From: an uncultured Bacilli bacterium
GTDB taxonomy: Bacteria; Bacillota_I; Bacilli_A; RF39; UBA660
Reading direction: 5' to 3'
Assembly (NCBI GenBank): GCA_934130165.1
Contig: CAKOXO010000002.1
Coordinates: 1-64,000, forward strand
DNA length: 64,000 nt
Shown in pieces: positions 8,116-18,100 of this stretch. Both the position numbers and the translations under genes were made by a program. The number at the start of each line of letters is the position of its first letter. The stretch's first letter is position 1. The notes under the pieces were generated by a model. It made no database searches. It saw only the letters and a program-made list of their open reading frames with translations, and had not been told where the DNA came from.

Positions 8116-9600
8116 ATGTACATAATAAAAAATGCCTTTAAAAATATAACTAGAAATAAAGGCAAAAATATATTGATTTGCACAATCATTACTGTAATTA
8201 CTATTTGTTCTTGTATTGGTTTATCAATTTATAAAGCCGGAAAAAACTTAGTAAATAATTACGTAAAGACAAATCCCTTAGAAATAAGTTTTTCTATAGA
8301 CATGCAAAAACTTAGAAATGCAACTGATGATGAGAAAAACAATTTTAAAAGTTTAACAGTAGAAAATATTAAAGAATATGCAAATAGTCAATTAGTAAAA
8401 GATTACTACTACACCTTAGAAACAAGTCTTAATTCATCAAGTATTGAAGCAGTTGATGATAATAAAAGACCAAATTCTGATATGCCTGAACAATTTGATA
8501 ATAAAGAAAATAATAAAAAAATGGATAATATGGGAGATTTTAGAATTACTGCATATTCAAATTTTGCCTATTTAGCTGACTTTAGTGAAGGTAATAAAAA
8601 AATTGTATCTGGAAAAATGATTACTAAATCAAGTAGTGATAATGAAATCGTCATTTCAAAATCTTTAGCGAATAAGAATAATTTAAAAGTTGGAGATGAA
8701 ATAGAATTTAATCTTCCAAATAATGATGATGAGAAATTAAAATTTAAAATAGTTGGTATTTATTCAAATACGAGTGAGAAAAACAGCAATAATTTTATAG
8801 AAATAAATGGATTAAATGAAGCAAATCAAATTTATACAAATCTATCAAGTATAGAAAGTATTTTAAGTAAACAAAGTGATACGAGTGATAAACTTATAGA
8901 TAATAATGGACTTGATGTAAAAATATATCTAAATAAAAAAAGTGAACTAAGTAAATTTAAGAAAGAAGTAAAACAAAAAGGATTATCTAGTTATTACAAA
9001 ATAACTACAAATAAAGATCAGATTAAAGAATCTTTAAAACCTATTAAAAACATTTCCAAATTTTCTATAAATTTCTTAATTGTTGTCTTAGTTTTAGGAG
9101 TTATTATTTTATCTGTTATTAATATATTAAACATTAGAGATAGAAAGTATGAAATAGGTGTTTTACGCGCTATTGGTATGTCAAAACAAAAAATAACCTT
9201 ACAATTTATATATGAGACTTTAATAATATCATTATTTTCACTAGTAGTAGGAACATGTATTGGACTAACTATAATGAAACCTATAACAAATAAGATATTG
9301 GAAAGTGAAATAAATTCTTACCAAGAAAAAATCACTAATAATGAAATAAACTTTGGAGAAGGAGATTTTAGAAAACCATCTGAACAAATCGATAGAGGTG
9401 AATTTAAGGATATTAAAAATAAAAATATGAAACAGGATAATAACATTACTTATGTTGATAGTCTAAAAGTTAAGCTTGACTTTACAACAATCCTAGAATT
9501 ATTTGGAATAAGTATTTTATTAGCAGTTTGTAGTACAGCTATATCATCTATCATTATCAATAAATATAATCCAAATAAAATATTACAAAATAGGACATAG
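8116..9600 (+). CDS. ABC transporter permease, MacB/FtsX family
   Basis: A 494-residue membrane protein with one N-terminal transmembrane helix (about residues 17-37), a large extracellular MacB-type domain, then three C-terminal helices of the FtsX fold starting near residue 315. The cytoplasmic coupling motif YEIGVLRAIGMSKQKI is clear. Between the last two helices lies an unusually long charged insert (about 65 residues). Such proteins do not form a channel but transmit ATP-driven movement across the membrane to export or dislodge peptides, lipoproteins or antibiotics. AAAGGAG precedes the ATG. The ATPase follows 8 bases later. The substrate is not evident. Confidence 0.9.
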   Translation: MYIIKNAFKNITRNKGKNILICTIITVITICSCIGLSIYKAGKNLVNNYVKTNPLEISFSIDMQKLRNATDDEKNNFKSLTVENIKEYANSQLVKDYYYTLETSLNSSSIEAVDDNKRPNSDMPEQFDNKENNKKMDNMGDFRITAYSNFAYLADFSEGNKKIVSGKMITKSSSDNEIVISKSLANKNNLKVGDEIEFNLPNNDDEKLKFKIVGIYSNTSEKNSNNFIEINGLNEANQIYTNLSSIESILSKQSDTSDKLIDNNGLDVKIYLNKKSELSKFKKEVKQKGLSSYYKITTNKDQIKESLKPIKNISKFSINFLIVVLVLGVIILSVINILNIRDRKYEIGVLRAIGMSKQKITLQFIYETLIISLFSLVVGTCIGLTIMKPITNKILESEINSYQEKITNNEINFGEGDFRKPSEQIDRGEFKDIKNKNMKQDNNITYVDSLKVKLDFTTILELFGISILLAVCSTAISSIIINKYNPNKILQNRT

Positions 9601-9608
9601 GAGGAATT

Positions 9609-10283
9609 ATGAATAGTATATTAAAAGTAGAAAATTTAAGTTTTTCTTATAATAATGAAAGGTTTGTTTTACAAGATATAAATACAGAATTTAAAAAAGG
9701 AACATTTTATGGAATATTTGGTAAAAGTGGAGCTGGAAAAAGTACTTTATTATCTCTTTTAGCTGGATTAGAAACATCACCATATGGACATATATATTAT
9801 AAAAACAAGGATTTATTTAAAATGAATTTAGATAAATATCGTTGTAATGAAATTGGTATTATTTTTCAATCATATAACCTACTTTCTCATCTAACAGCAA
9901 TAGAAAATGTTATTTTGTCAATGGATATTAGTAATGTCAAAATTAAAAATAAAGAAAATAAAGCCAAGAGTTTATTAAAGAAGGTAGGTCTTAGTGAAGA
10001 CTTAATAAATAGAAGAGTTTTACAATTATCTGGAGGTGAACAACAACGTGTAGCAATAGCTCGTGCCCTATCATATGACTCTGATGTTATACTAGCTGAT
10101 GAACCAACTGGAAACTTGGATCCAGAAACTGAAGAAGCAATAATAAACTTATTAATTGATTTAGCTCATAATGATAATAAATGTGTTATTATTATATCCC
10201 ATTCTAATTATGTATCAAAAAAGGTAGATAAAAGCTATTACTTAACAAATGGAAAACTAAGTAATAATATAAATACAAAATAA
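9609..10283 (+). CDS. ABC transporter ATP-binding protein (LolD/MacB type)
   Basis: A 224-residue ATPase that pairs with the permease at 8116. Motifs in order: Walker A GKSGAGKST (about residues 37-45), Q-loop IFQSYNLL, signature LSGGEQQR, Walker B VILADEPTGNLD and the H-loop His in IISHSN. The ADEPTGNLD form and short length are typical of the LolD/FtsE/MacB branch. AGGAGG overlaps the end of the permease gene, indicating one two-gene transcription unit, closed by a strong hairpin. Confidence 0.95.
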   Translation: MNSILKVENLSFSYNNERFVLQDINTEFKKGTFYGIFGKSGAGKSTLLSLLAGLETSPYGHIYYKNKDLFKMNLDKYRCNEIGIIFQSYNLLSHLTAIENVILSMDISNVKIKNKENKAKSLLKKVGLSEDLINRRVLQLSGGEQQRVAIARALSYDSDVILADEPTGNLDPETEEAIINLLIDLAHNDNKCVIIISHSNYVSKKVDKSYYLTNGKLSNNINTK

Positions 10284-10310
10284 AAAGGAAAAATTAACTT
10301 TCCTTTTTTT
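10282..10310. terminator. Bidirectional terminator
   Basis: AAAAAGGAAA and TTTCCTTTTT form a stem around AATTAAC with flanking A- and T-runs, between convergent genes. Confidence 0.75.
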
Positions 10311-11046
10311 GATCATATTTTGATTTCAATTTTTCTTTATTTTCCTTTAACATAGTTCTAATTTCATTAACCTTCTTCTTAATATCAACAATTCTATTTT
10401 TATCTCTACCTGAAATTTTTGGAAAGGCATTAAGAAGTCTAGTAACAAAGAATGAACCTTTCTTTAGTGATTGAATAACTAAATCCTTTACTTCTTCAGT
10501 TGCATCTTTATTAGAAAATCTTTTAGAGGTTATATTAATTTTACATAGTGTTATAACAGTTATTATTAAATCTATTATAAATACTATCATTAAAAATAAG
10601 GAAATACTAATTAGAAGCCAAGGTGTAATCTTTTTTAAAAGTGGAAATAATATTGGGTTGATTATATGAATTAATACTACTCCACCTATTCCAAATAAAG
10701 TTGAGTTTAATAAACAGACCCTTCCATCTAAATTAAATTTCATTTGAGAGTAATCCCACCAACGAACTTTAAAGATTTTTTCTAATACATAACTAGTTGT
10801 AAATTCAGCTATTGAACACAATAGAACTGACATAACAAAAAGTGCTAAAATATCACTTTCATACTTTATTAAAAAGAAATTCATTAGTATACAACATATT
10901 CCATAAATAGGAATATATGGTCCAATTAAAAAGCCTCTATTTAATACTAATTTCCTACTATTAATACTTACTGCAATTACTTCTACAATATAACCTAGAA
11001 ATGAATATATCATAAATAGTAAAAACAAATTACAAAATTTATACAT
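10294..11046 (-). CDS. CmpB-like integral membrane protein (putative ABC transporter type IV family)
   Basis: A 250-residue membrane protein with about five hydrophobic helices and a basic cytoplasmic tail. The spaced motifs YSFLGYIVEV, NRGFLIGPYIPIYG, the Glu-rich third helix ending EKIFKVRWWDYS and FNLDGRVCLLNS match the family annotated as putative ABC-transporter type IV (CmpB). No biochemical function is established for it. It is the last gene of the ppaC-DUF368-uppP run, 15 bases after uppP, suggesting a role in the envelope. The C-terminal 70 residues are charged and probably helical. Confidence 0.75.
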   Translation of the reverse strand: MYKFCNLFLLFMIYSFLGYIVEVIAVSINSRKLVLNRGFLIGPYIPIYGICCILMNFFLIKYESDILALFVMSVLLCSIAEFTTSYVLEKIFKVRWWDYSQMKFNLDGRVCLLNSTLFGIGGVVLIHIINPILFPLLKKITPWLLISISLFLMIVFIIDLIITVITLCKINITSKRFSNKDATEEVKDLVIQSLKKGSFFVTRLLNAFPKISGRDKNRIVDIKKKVNEIRTMLKENKEKLKSKYDQKKES

Positions 11047-11061
11047 CTAACTCACCACTAC

Positions 11062-11892
11062 TTATATAAATAAAATAACTATTAGTCCTAATATAACACA
11101 ATAAACTGAGAAATAAATTAACTTACCTTCTTTAACAATTTTACTAAACCACTTAGTGAATATATATGTAAATATTCCAGCTAAAATTGTTGCTATAAGA
11201 TATAAAATCCAAGTGCTTGAAGAGACTGAAACTGCCAATAAATCTTTTATTCCTAATATTGAGGTTGCAATAGATATTGGGATATATAAAATGAAGGAAA
11301 AATCAAATGCTGTAGTTCTCTTTAATTTTCTATACATTCCACCAACAATTGTTGCTCCACTTCTACTAAGTCCTGGAATTATAGCAATCATTTGACAAAT
11401 TCCAATTACAAAAGCATCCATAAAAGTTATTTTATCCTTATCCTTACTACCTTTGAAATCTTTTATCAAGAACAAGAAGATAGCAGTTAATAAAAGCATA
11501 AAACCTACAAATTTTACATTTTCTTCTAAGGTATTTAAAAGATTTAATTTTGTAGCAATTATTCCAGCAACACCAGCAGGAATTGTTGCAATTATTATTT
11601 TAAGACAATAACTAAAATCTTCTTTAACATCTTTTTTTCTATTTTTAGTTAAAAGATATGTAAAGAAAGATTTAACTAATTTAGTAATATCGTTCCAATA
11701 AATAACAACGATTGCAATTAAACTACCAAAATTAGTCATTGTCGCTAAAATACTAAAATCTATATTAATATTTTGACTGAATTTTTCTAAGATTGTTTGT
11801 AATATTAATAAATGTCCACTACTAGATACTGGAATAGGTTCTGTAATTCCTTGTAATATTCCTAGTAAAATATATTCAATTAATGCTAACAT
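11062..11892 (-). CDS. uppP: Undecaprenyl-diphosphatase
   Basis: A 276-residue polytopic membrane enzyme that removes one phosphate from undecaprenyl diphosphate on the outer membrane face, regenerating the carrier for peptidoglycan and other glycans. Family motifs are clear: GILQGITEPIPVSSSGHL near the N-terminus and PGLSRSGATI in the second half. These contain the catalytic Glu, Ser, His and Arg residues of BacA/UppP. It lies 29 bases downstream of the DUF368 gene, whose family carries the product back across the membrane. Raised dosage of this family gives bacitracin tolerance in other bacteria. Confidence 0.97.
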   Translation of the reverse strand: MLALIEYILLGILQGITEPIPVSSSGHLLILQTILEKFSQNINIDFSILATMTNFGSLIAIVVIYWNDITKLVKSFFTYLLTKNRKKDVKEDFSYCLKIIIATIPAGVAGIIATKLNLLNTLEENVKFVGFMLLLTAIFLFLIKDFKGSKDKDKITFMDAFVIGICQMIAIIPGLSRSGATIVGGMYRKLKRTTAFDFSFILYIPISIATSILGIKDLLAVSVSSSTWILYLIATILAGIFTYIFTKWFSKIVKEGKLIYFSVYCVILGLIVILFI

Positions 11893-11921
11893 AATAGACC
11901 CCTTTCTTATAATAATTTATA

Positions 11922-12785
11922 TTATTCTCCACCTAATTTATAACTAATTCCGCAACCTAGCACTAAAAAGATAAGTCCTATAATAACTTGTGGAACTGTA
12001 AAAGTAATTGATACTCCTAACATAGTTGATATAGGTATAGCAAGTACTGATGCAAAAATAAAACCTAAAACACCAAAATAAGTTTTAACCTCATATTTTT
12101 GGAATAAAAATTCAATTAATTTAGAAATTAAAACAATTCCTACTAATACTCCTACGCCAAATACACCAAGTACTAAGAAGTTTTCTCCAATATTTTTAAA
12201 TGAGGTAAATTCTTTTATTTTATCAATAATTGGATAATAATATCCAAGTAACATAAGAACTAACGAACCACTTACTCCTGGAATTACCATAGTGGCTGCT
12301 GCTACAACACCAACTATAAATAATAAAACATATTGAATTAATCCCATATTAGAAAGACTAATTTTCATACCTTCACCAAATATTAAGTCAGAGCAAGCCA
12401 TAACCATAACAATTAAAAATGTAATAGCAAAGATTATATAACTAGATACTTTCTTTACCTCTTTTGTTCCCTTAACTTTTGATAAAAGCATTGGAATACC
12501 ACCAAGTACTAATCCTACAAAGAATAAGCATGTAGGAATTGGAAAGTGCTTATATGAGTAATCAATTACTCTACTAAGTGATACTATAGCAAGCACCATT
12601 CCTATTACAATTGGTAATAAAAACTTAATATTCTTTTTAAAGTTAGTAAAGAAATGACTAATAGCACCAATAAAATCTTCATATATTCCTAATATTAAGG
12701 CAAGAGTACCTCCACTTACTCCTGGAATAATATTAGCAATTCCCATTATGAACCCCTTGATAACTAACATAATATTTTTTTTCAT
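11922..12785 (-). CDS. popT: DUF368 membrane protein (PopT-type undecaprenyl-phosphate translocase)
   Basis: A 287-residue membrane protein with about 8-10 helices and two related halves. Each half carries the same re-entrant-loop signature: ANIIPGVSGGTLAL near residue 22 and MVIPGVSGSLVLMLLGYY near residue 165. DUF368 proteins have been identified as translocases that flip undecaprenyl phosphate to the cytoplasmic face. Placement directly before uppP is strong contextual support, because UppP makes that lipid outside. The ribosome-binding site AGGAG is close to the ATG. The symbol is assigned from family membership, not from a tested function in this organism. Confidence 0.88.
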   Translation of the reverse strand: MKKNIMLVIKGFIMGIANIIPGVSGGTLALILGIYEDFIGAISHFFTNFKKNIKFLLPIVIGMVLAIVSLSRVIDYSYKHFPIPTCLFFVGLVLGGIPMLLSKVKGTKEVKKVSSYIIFAITFLIVMVMACSDLIFGEGMKISLSNMGLIQYVLLFIVGVVAAATMVIPGVSGSLVLMLLGYYYPIIDKIKEFTSFKNIGENFLVLGVFGVGVLVGIVLISKLIEFLFQKYEVKTYFGVLGFIFASVLAIPISTMLGVSITFTVPQVIIGLIFLVLGCGISYKLGGE

Positions 12786-12801
12786 TTTTATCTCCTATTT
12801 T

Positions 12802-14418
12802 TTAGTTTTCAAATAATTCCATAACTAGTGGAATAACATTTTTCTTTCTAGAAACACAGTTTTCTACAAAGAAACCTTCACATACATCACTTTCTGGATA
12901 CATTGCCTCTACTCTATCTTTGGCTTTTGTATTATAAAGTACATATGATCCATTTTTAATAATATCTGTAACATAAAGAGCTAGGAAACTATAATTATTA
13001 GCTTCACTTATTTCATCTAAAATATGAACATAACCATCTAAATCATTTTTAATTTCATCAAAGTTCATAGTAAAGAATTGTCCAACTCCAAAAGTATTAT
13101 CTGATACAGTATATAGTTTGAAATCATTATATAAAACATCTTCTTTAGTCATACCTTCTAATGAAGTTCCTGCTTTTAACATATCCATTCCATATTCTTC
13201 ATAATCAACTTCTGCTAATCTTGCTAAATCTTTAACAGCTTCATGATCTCTTTCTGTTGCTGTTGGACTCTTTAAGATTAAAGTATCTGATAAAATACCT
13301 GATAAAAGAGCACCAGCAATTTTTTTAGGAATTTCTATTTCTCTTTCTAAGAACATTGTATAAACAATTGTACAAGTAGATCCTACTGCCATATTTCTAA
13401 AATTAACTGGAGCATTAGTAGTAATACTTCCTAAGTTATGATGATCAATTATTTCTTTAATTGTAGCTTCATCTATACCATCTGCAGTTTGTTTTTTCTC
13501 ATTATGATCTACTAATATAACTTGTTTTGGAGTTTTTTCTGATAAATCAGTAATTCTAAATAAACCTAAACATCTATTATTTTTATCTACTATTGGATAA
13601 TTTGTATGTTTTAGTTTATTGTTTATATCCATAACCTCATCAACATAGTCAGTATCTAAAAATTTAGTAGGATTATAACTTCTTACCAATGTTTTAATAT
13701 AATTAGCTAAATAGATTAATCTTGTTACATGATATGTATCTAGTTGAGTTCTAATTATATTAATTTTGTTTTCCTTTGCCTTTTTTAGATGACCTTCATC
13801 TATATTGCCATTTCCTGTTATAATTAATAATTTAACTTTACTAGAAATAGCATATTCAATAATATCTTGTCTATTACCTACAATTAATATTTCATCTTCT
13901 GTTAATTTTATATTTTCTAAAAATGTTGAACTATCAAAAGCAGCGGCTAAAATATTTCCTTTAATTTCTTCATCATATTTTAATACTTCTTCACCATTTA
14001 ATACATCAAGAACATTTTGATATGATGTATTTAATTTTTCATCAACATCATTTAACATACTACGTGATAAATCTTTCATTGTAATAAGTCCAGAAAAGAT
14101 TTTATTATCTTTTACAAGAGGTAGACCTGTTAAATTTTCATTTAACATAGCTTGATATCCTTCATAAATAGAATCATTTTCATTCATGAAAAATCCCTTA
14201 TGATATTTAACATCCTTTAATTGAAGTTTAACATCATTTAAATAAGCAGGTTCTTCTATATGGAAATAATCTAAGGCGTATTTAGTTTCCTTATTAACAT
14301 TTCCTAGGATTCTAGGTTCTGTATTATCACCACAAATATTTTCTAAATATGATAACCCTATCGCAGACATAACTGAATCTGAATCTGGTTTCTTATGTCC
14401 AAAAATCATTGTTTTCAT
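12802..14418 (-). CDS. ppaC: Family II (Mn-dependent) inorganic pyrophosphatase with CBS and DRTGG domains
   Basis: A 538-residue cytoplasmic enzyme hydrolysing pyrophosphate. The DHH core is split by a regulatory insert: GHKKPDSDS at the N-terminus, then a CBS domain (GLPLVKDNKIFSGLITMKDL), a DRTGG-like domain, a second CBS half (NYPIVDKNNRCLGLFRI), then VDHNE, the metal motif DHHN, and a DHHA2 domain with the SRKKN substrate-binding loop. CBS-pyrophosphatases are controlled by adenine nucleotides. ATG at 14418 is chosen because AAAGGAG sits 8 bases upstream; the GTG at 14427 would overlap that site. It heads the envelope cluster, 17 bases before the DUF368 gene. Confidence 0.93.
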   Translation of the reverse strand: MKTMIFGHKKPDSDSVMSAIGLSYLENICGDNTEPRILGNVNKETKYALDYFHIEEPAYLNDVKLQLKDVKYHKGFFMNENDSIYEGYQAMLNENLTGLPLVKDNKIFSGLITMKDLSRSMLNDVDEKLNTSYQNVLDVLNGEEVLKYDEEIKGNILAAAFDSSTFLENIKLTEDEILIVGNRQDIIEYAISSKVKLLIITGNGNIDEGHLKKAKENKINIIRTQLDTYHVTRLIYLANYIKTLVRSYNPTKFLDTDYVDEVMDINNKLKHTNYPIVDKNNRCLGLFRITDLSEKTPKQVILVDHNEKKQTADGIDEATIKEIIDHHNLGSITTNAPVNFRNMAVGSTCTIVYTMFLEREIEIPKKIAGALLSGILSDTLILKSPTATERDHEAVKDLARLAEVDYEEYGMDMLKAGTSLEGMTKEDVLYNDFKLYTVSDNTFGVGQFFTMNFDEIKNDLDGYVHILDEISEANNYSFLALYVTDIIKNGSYVLYNTKAKDRVEAMYPESDVCEGFFVENCVSRKKNVIPLVMELFEN

Positions 14419-14445
14419 GTAATTCACTCCTTTTTCTACTACCTG

Positions 14446-14456
14446 ATTATACCATA
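14446..14456 (-). promoter_or_regulatory. Extended -10 promoter of the ppaC-popT-uppP run
   Basis: On the minus strand, TATGGTATAAT contains a perfect TATAAT (14446-14451) preceded by TGG, an extended -10. No good -35 box is present, as expected for this class. Confidence 0.5.
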
Positions 14457-14495
14457 GAAACGTAATTTATAAAAGAATATGTTTATAAACATTTC

Positions 14496-14524
14496 TTTAC
14501 TTTTTTATAAATTTATTTTATAAT
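14496..14524 (+). promoter_or_regulatory. Promoter of the M23 peptidase gene
   Basis: TTTACT (14496-14501) and TATAAT (14519-14524) are separated by 17 bases, 34 bases before the start codon. Confidence 0.6.
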
Positions 14525-14558
14525 ATGCAAGAGTTAATTTCTTTAGGGGGATTTAGTA

Positions 14559-15119
14559 ATGAAGGGATTTATCACTACAAATTGTATAATTGGCATATTA
14601 CTAATATTAGTTGGATTATATATTCAGTTTGATATAAATATTTGTAATGTTTTTGATAAAACAAAAGAAAAACTTAATTTAAATTTACTCGAAGTTGATA
14701 CTTATTATGATAATAATTCAAGTATTGAATATATAAGCTATGTTGATACATCATGGGGATGGCCTACTGATACTAATTATTATATTTCTAATCCATATCA
14801 GTCATATAATCACCCCGCTATTGATATAGTTCCAAATGAAAGTTTTAATATTTATTCTGCTTATGATGGTGAGGTAATAACAAATAGCTATAGAAATGAT
14901 AATGGAAACTACTTAGTAATTAAACAAGATAATGGTTATTATATTTTATATGCCCATTTAAGCGAAAAATTAGTTAATGTTGGAGAGCATGTAAAAAAAG
15001 GACAATTAATTGGAATTATGGGAATGACGGGACATGCTACCGGAATTCATTTGCATTTTTCCGTATGGGAAGGATATCCCCACTCTAGTACACCAGTTAA
15101 TCCATTAAATTTCTACTAA
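14559..15119 (+). CDS. Membrane-anchored M23 (LytM-type) peptidase
   Basis: A 186-residue protein with one N-terminal transmembrane helix (about residues 8-25), a short linker, and a LytM/lysostaphin-type domain facing outward. The zinc ligands are present: His85 and Asp89 in HPAIDI, and the last His of HLH (164-166); His133 in YAHLS is the usual catalytic histidine. It probably cleaves peptidoglycan cross-bridges. The whole ligand set is intact, unlike the degenerate LytM activators of amidases. A strong AGGGGGA lies before the ATG, with its own promoter and a hairpin after it, so the gene is monocistronic. Confidence 0.92.
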   Translation: MKGFITTNCIIGILLILVGLYIQFDINICNVFDKTKEKLNLNLLEVDTYYDNNSSIEYISYVDTSWGWPTDTNYYISNPYQSYNHPAIDIVPNESFNIYSAYDGEVITNSYRNDNGNYLVIKQDNGYYILYAHLSEKLVNVGEHVKKGQLIGIMGMTGHATGIHLHFSVWEGYPHSSTPVNPLNFY

Positions 15120-15120
15120 A

Positions 15121-15148
15121 AAAGAAGGCCTAGCCTTCTATTTTTTTA
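15121..15148. terminator. Bidirectional terminator
   Basis: AGAAGGC-CTA-GCCTTCT is flanked by A- and T-runs, between the convergent M23 and addA genes. Confidence 0.85.
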
Positions 15149-18100
15149 AATTTGCAATCAATAATTGAATATAAATACTTACTAATTTTCTTATTAGTTT
15201 TTGAGGCTATATATTTTCCATAGCCATTAAGTTGTTCGTTATATGCATCATCATCTATATTTTTTAATTTATAGTCTATGATAATAATTTCGCTTTCATT
15301 TTCAATCATTAAATCTATAATACCATTTTTTACAATATTTTCTTCTTTGTAAATAAATTCATACTCTTTATAAAATTTAGAATTAATATTGTTTTTTATT
15401 AAATCACTATCTATAAATGATTTTATTTTTTCTGTAATCTTACTATCTATATTAGTATAATTTGGATTCTTAAAATCCATTAATTCTAAAACTTCATGAA
15501 CTTTTGTACCATAAACCATTTTCTCTTTTTCTTCTTTAGTAATTAACCTACTACCATTATTTTTAGAAAATTTTAGATCAACTTCCTCATCTTCTATAAA
15601 ATTATAATTTTCTATATTAATATTATCATCATTTGTAATTAATTTTAGATGATCATTACTATTTTTATTAATTAAATAATCCTTCGTATAATTAGCTTCT
15701 CTTGGAACAACATATTTTGAAATATTACTATAAATTAGCTTTATCATATCATAAAATGATTTTATTTTTTCTTTATCAATAGATATTTCTTCTTCTAATT
15801 CAGGCATAACTATAATCATTTGTTCCTTTGCCCTAGTAACAGCTACATAGAAAAGTCGTATTTTCTCACTTAATTCCTCATTTTTGGTATCAAGCATTAA
15901 TAAAGTCTTATAAATAGTTGGTTTTATATACTCATTAAAGTATGGAGTTATAATCCCATATTTATTGCTATATAAAATATTGTCATTAAGTTCTCTAAAA
16001 CTAAATTCTTTAGTAAAGCCCGAAAAATAACAAATAGGAAACTCTAATCCCTTTGATTTATGTATAGTCATAATTTTAACTGAATCGGATGACTCACTAT
16101 TAAGCGGGAATGTTACCTTATTGTCAAGTTCAAAAATATTATCTAAATAATCTATAAAATCATTTATATCATTACCACTTTTAGAATAATCATTGAGTAG
16201 ATTATAAAAATACTCCAATCTTACTCTACCTACATTTATGCCACCAACATTTAATAACTTTTCTTCATAGTTAAATATTTCTAAAAGTTTAATTAAAAAC
16301 ATCTTTGGTGATAGTTCATAGTAATAGTTGTAGGCTTCCTCTAACTTTTTATAAATTATACTTTGCTTAAATATATCTTTAGTAATATAGTTAAAAAGTT
16401 CATCATCACTTAATCTAAATAAAAAACTTCTTCCAATTGATAAAAATGCATATTTAAACTCTTTATTATAGTCTTCAAGATCCATATATTTAATAAGCTT
16501 TAGTAAATTTCTAATTACTAATATATCATCACCATTTTTTAGTTCTACATCCTTATATAAAGTTAGTGGAATTCCTAAATATTCAAATACTTTCTTATAG
16601 GTATCAAAATCAGTTGCTCTATCAATTAAAATCACAAAATCACTGTATTTAACATTTCTAAGTATACATTCATCTTTATCAAATATTTGATATTTACTAG
16701 ATACCTTCTTTATTATATCCTCACATATTATAAAAATTTCTTTTTCAGCATTAGAAAAAGTTTTGTCATTTTTATAAGTTAGTAATTCTAAATTATAATT
16801 TTGATTGGTATGTCCGTCTTCATTATAGGTTTTATTTCCAAATATCATTTGATGAGATTTTTTATAGTCTGCCCCACCTATATCATCAGTCATAAGATCA
16901 TTAAATAATAAATTAATATCTGATAAAACTTCTTCTCTAGATCTGAAATTTTTTAGTAAATCTATTTTTATTCCCTTATCAGTATTACTATATAGATCAT
17001 ATTTACCTTTAAAGATATAAGGATTAGCATTTCTAAATCTATAGATTGATTGTTTTATATCACCAACCATATAAACATTATTATTACTAATTAACGAAAT
17101 AAAATATTCTCCTATGTCATTAGTATCCTGATATTCATCAATCATTATTTCTTTGAACATATTCTTAAGTTCACTCTTAATATCTTCATTATTAGAAACT
17201 ATATCTATAGCCATTTTGTTAATATCAGAAAAATCAAACATATTATTTTCTAATTTAAATTTATTAAAACGTCTATCAAATTCAGTTATTATTTCAATGA
17301 TTTTTTGGGTATTACTTTTAGTTTTTAAAATTTCCTCTTTTATCTCATTACTACTCTCATATATTACTAATGACTTTATCTCTTTTACATAAGAACTTAT
17401 TTTTTCTTTTATTAATTTAGCTTCTTCTAAACTATTTTTAGGAAGTGGTGGAAGTCTAAAATCAAGGGATGTTACAACCTCATCATAATTAGTAGACTTA
17501 TATAATTTTGATAGTTGATCTTCCATTTTGGATATATAAGTACCATCTAAATAAAGACTTAATTCTTTAATAGTAGACCCTATTTTATAGATTAATTTTT
17601 CTATCTCATTATAATACATATCTATACTATTATTTATATATTCATTACTATAGTATTTATCAAGATAACTATTTAAAAAGTCCAACTTATCATATTTCAT
17701 ATCTAGTTTATCGCTTACTTTTATAATTAATCTTTTTAGTTCTTTATCATCTTTAAAACAATAGTCATTAATAAGTTTTTCAAAAGAAGAATCACTATCT
17801 TCATAATATTCATCAAAGATTTCATCTAATATCTCATTTTTCTTAATACAAAGCAGTGAATTATCGGTTATTCCAATATCTTTACTGATGTTAAGGATAG
17901 TATGATATTTTTTTACAACACTTAAAGAGAAACTATCAAATGTTGTAATGTAACTAGTATCAATCAAATTAACTTCTTCCATATTACCGGATTTTTTTAA
18001 CTTATTTCTGATTCTATCCTTCATTTCTTTAGCAGCAGCATTTGTAAATGTTAGTATCAATATCTCATTTATATGAACACCATGATTTACTTTTCTTAAG

